This document shows positions 56,528 through 64,000 of a stretch of 64,000 nucleotides of DNA, one piece after another. A model generated the notes under the pieces. That model saw only the letters and a list, made by a program, of their open reading frames with translations. It was not told the DNA's origin and made no database searches. Positions within the stretch are counted from its first letter, which is position 1; every line of letters starts with the position of its first letter. Source of the DNA: Euphorbia lathyris (Eukaryota; Streptophyta; Magnoliopsida; Malpighiales; Euphorbiaceae); contig NC_088916.1 in NCBI RefSeq assembly GCF_963576675.1, positions 77,021,501-77,085,500 on the forward strand. Direction: 5' to 3'. The position numbers and the translations under genes were made by a program.

Positions 56528-56980
56528 TCATAACAAGCTCATCTTCTTCGTCATCTTGGACTGAGGGCGAATTGATAAGGATGCAGAGTATGTCTCCTGA
56601 GCAACCTTCTGGTTCCCCTTGATCATCACACCTCCCTTAGCAGTAGGGATGTACATCGTCAAATGGCGTATCGATATGAGAGCCGCCACCTCTGAGATAA
56701 AAGGCCGCCCTAAGATGATGTTGTATGCCAATTGACCGTCCATGATGGAGAACTCCAGATCTCCCATCCATACCTGATCTTCATCTGCTAATTCGCATTC
56801 CAGCGTCACTTGTCCCTTTGTCTGGATTGTGTGACCTATTACTCCCAGGATATCTACGATGGTGGTCTCTATTTGAATAGGATCAACCTTGAGCTTGGCG
56901 AATGCTCCCCTAGTGATGACATTGCACGAACTGCCTGTGTCTATCATCACTCTCTTTATTTCCCATCCTTCCACCATCAT
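56528..56980 (-). pseudogene. Gypsy element 2 aspartic protease
   Basis: The active-site motif VMIDTGSSCNVI and the later LAYNIILGRPF are typical of retropepsins in this lineage. The frame differs from gag upstream and RT downstream, so frameshifts lie on both sides. This block is absent in gypsy element 1. Confidence 0.85.
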
Positions 56981-57057
56981 AGTGATGACGAGAGCATCTG
57001 CATGTGGAGGGATCGCTGGACCAACATCTGCAAAGGGGCGGTTGAGTGATGCTCTAT

Positions 57058-59100
57058 CTAGAGCGATAGTTTTTGCCTTTTTAGTGTAGGCTGATACCCT
57101 GGTCCGCCAACGATGACATTAATGACCCCCTTAGCCTTCTTCATCGGCTCAACTCTTGGTTTATCGCCATCTCCTTTCTTGTCGTTCTGGACAAACCTGT
57201 CCAGTTTTCCTCTCTCAACAAGTCTTTCAATCTCCCTAGCCAACTCCCAGCATGCATCCGTTTTATGGCCGTTCCTCATGTGATACTTGCAATAATTCTT
57301 GGGGTTTCTCCCCATATTGGTGTACTCTCCCCCTTTTGGTTCGGGGTATGAAATGCTCCGTTTGTGTTGGCTGTTTTCTATCCACATTAGCACTTCACTT
57401 TTGGAGGCATTTAACGGCGTAAACGACGGCGTATATACTGATTTGTTCCTAGAGCCCCTTCGCCTATTTTGGGAGGATGAGTCAGAAGGCTTTTCTTTTT
57501 CCTTATCCCGCCTTCGGGATTCGCTTTTCCCTCTTTTTGGAGGAGATTCTGACTCTCTTCAGATGTCATCAACTTTAATGAAATCCTTACACCTCTCCAT
57601 CAGCTCCGCCATAGTCTTTGGTTTGTTTCTAATAAGATCCACCTGTAAGCTCTTACATGTTGTGTTTTTTACTAATGCTTCTACAGCCATGAAGAGATCC
57701 ACATCTACAATGCGAATGCATAACTTATTGAAGTTGTCGACATACTCCCGAAGAGACTCATTTTCTTTTTGCTTTAGCTCGAAGAGCTTTCGCGATTTTA
57801 CCACCGACGGAATGCATCCTGCAAACTTCACGCAAAATTCCCTACTCAACTGGTCCCAGCTATCTATCAATCCCGGGGGGAGAGATTGGAACCAATCGTA
57901 TGCTGGACCTTTTAGCGTGGTGATAAACATCCGACACAACACTGCTTCACTTGCACGGTTAAATCCAAGCAACATGCGATACTTCCTTACATGGGCTTTA
58001 GGATTATCCTCGCCGGAGTAGGCTGGTATGTTCGGGGTCTTAAAATGCCTATCAGTTTCTTCGGCTTCAATCCACGCAGTGAAGGTCGATTCCTGGTTGG
58101 CGACGGATTGTGCCTAGCATTCTCCTTGTTCTGTCTGCGTATCTCTACCCTGATCTGATCCACCATAGAACCTTGATCCCTTCTTGGGCGTCTCCTACTA
58201 TGAGACCTGCTTCGCTACGAGGAAGATGAGCTGGATTCTGATGAAGGCTCTGATGGTGACCTTCTTCCGCCACCGCCCCGCCCCCTAGGTGGAGACCGTC
58301 CGCCTCCTCCTTGATTTGGTGGCGGGTGTTGAATGACTTGGCGAGGTGTCCCAGCTCGGTGTTCGTCCTCCCTTCGTTCGGGAGGTGGGGGCGATCTCCC
58401 ACGCCGGGAGGATCTAGTTCGCCGCCTGTGACGAGAACGAGATTTAGATCATCCTTTCCTATGGGATCTGGTTCATCTCCTATGTCTGTGACCATCACGT
58501 CCGCCTTCCGGTTGATCCGCCGCAGTGTTATTTCGTCCATGATCCGCCGGCATTCCAGTTTGTACTGGAGGAGCTCGAGGTCCGCCAATAGTAATTCCTG
58601 GGTTTGTCATGTTCCTTAGGGGAGTTTGATCATTCCGGCGACTTCCCTCTGGTATATCGGAAAATAACCTTCGGTTTATTGGTATATCACTAGCGAGCTT
58701 CGGATTAACGATTGTTGAATCCACAGGCTGAGAGAGAAAAAATGACGAATCACGGGAAGCACCGGGCCTCAGATAGGCGTTTTGCCATTGTGATAGGGTT
58801 GGCCTTGGCGGACGACGCCGATTCAGCATGGGAATAGTCCCTGTCGTGGCTCCTCCTACATCTTGATTGTCCATGTAGGCCCTTAATCGACCCTCCATAA
58901 TGGGTCCGTGCTCTCTCCCTACAGTACTTGCGCAAGTATCCCAAAAGGATTCTGGTGACATGTCCCTTTCATCATGGACAGTTGGCGCATTAGGATCAAC
59001 GCGGCCAGCGCTTGCAGGGGGATTAACTGAAAGTGGTACTGATGGTGTTGTAGCTCATGTTGAGGGGTTAGACCCCCCACTTGCCATGCTTGAATCGTGA
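57058..59100 (-). pseudogene. gag: Gypsy element 2 gag, fragmented
   Basis: A likely start near 59085 (MASGGSNPST, then an in-frame TGA) continues as MSPESFWDTCAS from 58961. The retrotrans_gag core is at 57975-57559 (AYDWFQSLPPGLIDSWDQL, FCVKFAGCIP, ENESLREYVDNFNKL). The zinc motif follows at 57393-57058 (YCKYHMRNGHKTDACWELA). At least three frameshifts or stops divide the gene. Similarity to gag of gypsy element 1 is clear in the core and the zinc motif. Confidence 0.8.
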
Positions 59101-59127
59101 ACTGAATCCTTTTTTTTAGTAGAACCT

Positions 59128-59146
59128 CCACGTTCACCGCACCAAT
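59128..59146 (-). other. Primer-binding region of gypsy element 2
   Basis: Minus strand ATTGGTGCGGTGAACGTGG directly after the LTR end (AGTCATCA). It differs by one base from the same region in gypsy element 1. The donor tRNA was not identified. Confidence 0.6.
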
Positions 59147-59560
59147 TGATGACTGGTGCTAAACTCTTGATCGGAATCCTTCCCTGCAGGGGGCGTTGTT
59201 GGGTTCGACGGGGGGAAGCTCCGATGCCAAAGTCAGTATATAGTAGGAGAATAAACTGTAATGACAAAGAAGGGTTTAAGGAGAGCGTAAAGTGTGTACC
59301 TCAATAGTTTGGGATGCAAGCTATTTATAGTCATGTAATCGTAACTCCCAGTAACTAGAGAGTCTCCATTAATGCCTCATTAATGTCGGTTACTGATCTC
59401 ATTCAAGTATGACCGTTAGCTTATTAATGGGTTATTAGTTGCCTTTATTGGGAATCGGCTCAACCATTCGACGAGCGGATCGAGGTATGATGGCGAGTCT
59501 CCCGTAGGTTTGACTATGGATAGCGTGTGGAGGAATCTATGGGATCCGCTACTTTGATGG
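59147..59560 (-). repeat. 5' LTR of gypsy element 2, truncated by insertion
   Basis: It matches 49613 onward with scattered substitutions (for example cagggggcgttgttgg versus cggggggcgtcgttgg). The match ends abruptly at ctttgatgg, where CACTACAACAAA begins. About 95 bases of LTR are missing and may lie beyond the far end of the insertion. Confidence 0.85.
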
Positions 59561-59879
59561 CACTACAACAAATCATCACTTGCGCCACGAATCATGCCAC
59601 GTGAATTCAAAATACGTGGCATATTTTTGTTTAGCCATGGGAAAAATAGATTGAACTACAAACTTATGATTTCTTAATATTTTTATGCCACGGGTAATTT
59701 TTTTCCGTAGCAAACCTATACTTTCGCCACGAATTTTACCACGGTAATTATTTTTTATGATTAAATCTATTTATGCCACAAAAAAATTTTACTCGTGGCA
59801 TAAAACATATACAATTGAATAACTTATTTGTGGTAAGAAAATTCACCTAATTTCAACATAATAGTTTATTTACAATAAA

Positions 59880-62640
59880 AAATCGATGTGGCGGGAACAA
59901 ATTCTAATTTAGGTTTCTTTTTCCATTTACTTTTTGTTAAACTTCTCCATGCCAGATCCCTTGAACTTCCTAGGTTATTCTTTCTTTGTTCTCTCTTTAG
60001 CACCGCTCTCCATCAATTTTCGGCCACCACAAACCACCACACACAAAATCACACAACATCGTATCTCGTTTTCTTTCTGTCTTCTTATTTGCAGTGATTG
60101 CGCACTATTTCCTTTTGCTCGATCCTGAAGGAGTTATGTTCAGAAAATCTCTGTATTCGATTTGTTTACATTGAATTTGTTAGAGTTTGTTAGACTCTGA
60201 TGTTCAGGAGGATTGCTAATGGAGTTGAGTTAAAGCAATAAGAATCTCTACCCCTAATTCTCAATTTGAGGTTTGTCATCTTCAAACCCTAATCAAATTA
60301 ACTGGATAATTTAGTTGTGTTAAGTTGGTTTGTTTATATTGCAGTTTTAATTTATCATACCTCTGTCTTTTCATTTTTAATATTTATGTTTTATGGGCGA
60401 AGTTCCTGCTATTTTGAAACTGGCATTATTGCTAATTTTGGTAGTTTTCAGGTTACTAAGTAACAACAAAAGATCTAAAACCGAATGTTTTTTCCATGCT
60501 AAACACAGGTGTGTTCTGTTCTTCCATCTGATTCTATCAGATTTGCATTCCCCGTAACATCAGTGTATGAAGTTAAAAAATGGTGCTTCTTAAGTGAATT
60601 AATTTTTTCTCTAAGAGAGAAAGCCTTATAATTTGAAACAATAAACTACTCTTAAACGTTCTTTAAGCTTGCTTTTAAATTCTAAATATGTTTAGAAATG
60701 CATCATTTAGTTTTGCCCTGCCACTGAGATTTTGCAACAGAGGTAATTTTTTCTCTATGCCAATGGCCAATTTTTGTTTTAGTAGTATGTATTAGTTTTT
60801 TAACACTTTTTTAATTTGAGCATGGTTCTATTATGTTCAAGTTGTCCTGAATTTCGAGACATTATGGAATGGAAGCACTGTCCCAATTGATAGAGTTTGT
60901 GAATTTGTGTCCGGAGAATCTCCAAATCCTTGTATACGACATAATTCTTCTGTTCTGCTTGATATTGTGTTTCTTTAGCTTCTGTCAACTCATTTAATTA
61001 CCTATCATTTTTGTTATACATAGGATAAAGAGTTAAAAATATCCATAAATGATGGATTCTGAAGACACCAATGGAGGACTATCCTTTTCTGGAAAGGAGA
61101 GAGTCGTATCCAGGACGCCTCTAAGGAAATGCTTTTGGGTATGTGTTTTTGCATTTATTTATTATTTTTACTTCATTTTTATTATTTATTTTCTTTATTA
61201 TGGTTTGTGTTGGAAGGAAAGCAAATGGAATTTTTGAAATTCCATCTTCCTCCTTGTTCGTTGCTGCTAGGAAGTTTTTATACATTTTGATTAGTAAAAT
61301 GGAGACTTGAGTTTATTTCCATTTTACCATCCACTGAATGTTATGGATAATGCACAGATTAGTATGTGCCTCTTTAATTAATGGTAAAAGTTCTATAGGT
61401 CTTGATGTTCTTGCAATTGCAAAATGGGAAGAATCTGATGCAAATGCGTTCAAGGTACCAGAGAAAAAGTTATCTTTGTTTATGCATCTATGGATGAGAA
61501 ATACATCATATATGTCATAAAGAGGTACAATTTTTCTCTAAGAGATAAATAATAAGACTATGTCGCTTCCTCTTCTAAGTAATTTAAAGTATAATCTTTC
61601 TCTTCCTTTTTAATATTTATTTTTTTTTCTCATTTAGGACCCTTCAAAACACTTGTTCCAGATAAGTAACTATAAAAAAAACCCTATAAAACTGCTCCTA
61701 TATCACCAAGGCGAGCCTTTGACAACTGCCCCTTGGCGCAAAATGGCGAATCAGGCGTGCACCATGCCATGGGGGTGTCATGGTGCTAAGGCTTACGCCT
61801 GCTACACCATGTGCCAAAGGCGCGCCTTAGGCGCACCTTTAATAACTATGGAAGATAATACAATTGTGTCTTTGATCTTGACTAAATAATTAACTAAACA
61901 ATTCATATTTTGCAATGGCATCAACTAAGCTAATAGCAACATGTTAGTGCTCTGATCTATATTTTGTTCATGAAATTGTCTCCATTGTTTTAATATATGG
62001 TCAAGCAAAGGAAGTAAAGAGAATTAATTATGTTTCTTTTGTGTACAGTTGCAACCTTGGGTTCTATTCTTCCAATGGGAGCAGTAGGTATGCTTCATCG
62101 GCTGTACAGCTCAAAGAAAATTGACAAAATATCAGTCCATTATTGACAAGTTTTTTCGTGCATGGTTTTCAAATTAGGTGATAAATTATTACTTTTTCTT
62201 TTTTTTTTTCTTAATTTCTCTCTTTTGGCAAAGTAATTTAGTTATTTAATTTTGAATGAACAAAAGTGATGCTGCTATATTCTTTGAACATATATTTAAA
62301 TATGTGAAAATGGAGCATAGTAGTATCTTAGTGGATATATTTGGTAAAATTGTGAAATTTTAGAGATTTTAAAGAAAAGAAGAGATAATTGGTTGTTTTA
62401 ATGAATCAGAATCATAGTAATTAGAACATTGGGTTGATAATTGGTTGTTTAATGAATCAAAATTATTCGTCTGCCACTGAGTAGAAGTTTTCCTAAGAAT
62501 TGGTTGTTAATCATCATTGGTGCAGGTACGTCTTCTGAAAAAACACATGGAATTGGTTCAATTTATGGATCTTTGGCAAGGATAATATAAAAATTGGTGT
62601 CAAGAATGAGGTAATTTTTGTTGGCTAAGGACCTATTTTA
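59880..62640 (+). other. Possible transcribed region, no gene assigned
   Basis: From about 59880 there is a pyrimidine- and A-rich leader-like stretch (cgccaccacaaacc is part of a caccac run near 60020), then AT-rich DNA with small ORFs (for example MDSEDTNGGLSFSGKERV at 61049). 61700-61850 has gcgccttaggcgcacc words typical of a plant MITE family. I recognise no protein and cannot build an exon model. Confidence 0.25.
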
Positions 62641-62655
62641 GTTGTTTCAAGGGAT

Positions 62656-62962
62656 AAGGTACAAAAATATGCATATGTTTTTAGAGAAGTATTAATTTAG
62701 GCTCCACATACAAAATAACACCAATATAGGCTCAAAGTTTAAAAAACGTACCAATTTAGACCTCGATAATGGAACGAGACACGACGTTGATATTACTCCA
62801 TTAAGTTCAAAACTTAACGGAGTAATAGGAATAACGTGTCCAATCCCTTCTCGAGACCTAAATGGATACCTTTTTTAAATGTTAAGCCTATATTGATACT
62901 ATTTTGTACGTGGAGCCTAAATTGGTACTTTCAAAAAAACCACAAACCTATTTTGGTACCTT
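62656..62962. repeat. Fold-back MITE
   Basis: The left arm (aaggtacaaaa, then ttaggctccac, caatataggctcaa) is matched in reverse by the right arm (ttttggtacctt, gtggagcctaaatt, aagcctatattgat). The arms pair over about 130 bases around a centre near 62805. No ORF. Confidence 0.7.
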
Positions 62963-64000
62963 ACCTTTCTAGCTGCCAAGTTTGATGGTATACATGGCCT
63001 TCTGTTCCAAGAATGTTGATCCAGTTTGGTAAGTTCATATAAGTTACAAAGTTGATTAATTTGCTTCTGTAAAATAAAACAAATCTTATTGAATTTTCAA
63101 TATTTTATTAGTGCAACTCTATAGAGAGTTTGATATTTATGTTGCTCTAATAGGTATAATATGGTTAATCAAGATCTCATTGAGGAGCAAGTTTTTTTCA
63201 TTTTGGTTAAATCATAATACCCAAAGAGAACAATCATAATATCAAGATCATGTTATTTCTATGAACATGGAAACGAGCCCGAAAACTGTCCTATGTATGT
63301 CTTAATAGATATTTGAACTGATATGGGACAAATGTTTTATTTTAAGTTATTAAATTTGGATACTATTAATTAGGAGAATACTGTGTTTGTGAGAAGGAGA
63401 AGAGTATGAAATTTAAGGACATCTATCTATATAATTGGTGAAATGGGCATAATATATGATTAGATATAAGAATTCAATCTGGTATTGCTCACTTTCTATA
63501 GGCCATAATGAATTGAACTGCAATTCATGGTCAAATGATCAGGTATCTAGCAATTGCATTCGAAAGAATAGGTTACACGTAGAGCTTTAGAATTCAAAAT
63601 TTGGCCAGCTAAAACATAATTATTATTGTACTTTTAGAGTTTTGCTCCATATGAATGATACACATACTTCCTTTTCTTGTCAGTTTTCTATTTCCTTTTT
63701 TTGCTTTTTGCTGCTTATTTATGGAATCTTGAGCATGGATAATATATTCTCTCTTACAAAGCTCAATTTATTAAATATAACAATTTAACCCGGAACTTGA
63801 CAGCTGAATGCTTGTGAAATGGTACCAAATTAGCCCTATGTTTCATTTCCCATGGCTAAATTGGTACCATTTCACAAAGTTAGAGTAAAATGATGCTAAG
63901 TTAGAGTAAAATGATGCTATTTTGTACCATTGGGTTCATTTTGGTACCATTTCTTTTTAATAAGAACAAGAATTCTCTCCTATTTTAGATAGAGTAGCTT
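62963..64000. other. AT-rich sequence, no gene supported
   Basis: No ORF or family motif was found. A 21-bp direct repeat (aagttagagtaaaatgatgct) occurs twice in tandem at about 63878-63919, inside a region where gaaatggtaccaaatt and aattggtaccatttc form another small inverted repeat (about 63817-63877). Confidence 0.45.

Larger units (their letters stand above)
49613..59560 (-). mobile_element. Ty3/gypsy retrotransposon 2, Tat-like, degenerate, with antisense gene
   Basis: Minus-strand element: 5' LTR at 59560-59147 (cut short by a CACTA-type end), primer region, gag, protease, RT-RNase H, integrase, then a plus-strand antisense gene, a polypurine tract (50123-50136) and the 3' LTR (50122-49613). 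The primer region ATTGGTGCGGTGAACGTGG matches that of gypsy element 1. Coding regions have many stops and frameshifts. The left flank base context is tagta; the right target duplication is outside the window, beyond the CACTA-type insertion. Confidence 0.85.
59561..64000. mobile_element. CACTA-type transposon end, continuing past the window
   Basis: Begins CACTACAACAAATCATCAC, the canonical CACTA terminus, followed by repeated gccacg/cgtggc words in both orientations to about 59830, like the subterminal repeats of these elements. The other terminus is not seen, so the right boundary is unknown and later sequence may be host or other repeats. No transposase (TNP2/TNPD) motif was found. Confidence 0.55.

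Noticed and set aside
61653..61889. 78-residue ORF
   Set aside because: It is made of gcgcc/ggcgc repeat words typical of a MITE, not of coding sequence.

Overview
This is eukaryotic nuclear DNA from a flowering plant, most likely a eudicot. The evidence is GT-AG introns, a plant-type GDSL esterase/lipase gene, plant lineages of Ty1/copia, Ty3/gypsy, L1 and RTE retroelements, fold-back MITEs, a CACTA end and AT-rich spacers. I cannot name the species. There is no sign of bacterial genes, rRNA, CRISPR or functional tRNA genes. The only clear host gene is one GDSL gene on the minus strand; nearly everything else is nested transposable elements.

Layout. 1-12,012: two ~170-bp direct repeats, probably LTR pieces of an older element, bracket broken exons of a plant-mobile-domain (PMD) protein. 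A SIRE/Maximus-type copia element (minus strand, 5' LTR 9,578-11,071, 3' LTR missing) was inserted into the PMD exon. It carries an extra 3' gene (4,100 to ~1,300) with its own TATA box. 12,321-29,193: the GDSL gene, four exons visible and the last one absent, with introns swollen by a possible TRIM, MITEs, an hAT-like element at 14,984-24,723 that duplicated the exon-3 splice acceptor, a 9.2-kb Ty3/gypsy element nested in that hAT element (15,288-24,493, target duplication AATTT), and a tandem MITE pair split by an RTE fragment. 29,441-39,238: a three-layer nest of a TIR element, a 3.3-kb solo-LTR-like insertion (TTTGA duplication) and a nearly full-length L1 LINE (16-bp duplication). 39,285-41,206: an RTE LINE with an 18-bp duplication. 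41,233 to ~49,560: an old minus-strand L1 split by an ORF-less chromovirus-type element (42,078-47,674, duplication TCCTA). 49,613-59,560: a degenerate minus-strand Ty3/gypsy element whose right LTR is cut by a CACTA-type end at 59,561. From there to the window end no recognisable gene was found.

The most interesting signal is that both gypsy elements carry, between pol and the 3' LTR and on the opposite strand, a related gene of four exons. The introns lie at equivalent places, a gypsy-type-transposon-like domain sits at the N-terminus and a coiled coil at the C-terminus. The copia element carries an analogous extra gene in sense orientation, and the PMD fragments near the left edge may be another antisense passenger of an LTR element. 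Extra ORFs are known in plant gypsy elements; the conserved multi-intron structure, including a shared phase mismatch at intron 1, deserves a check.
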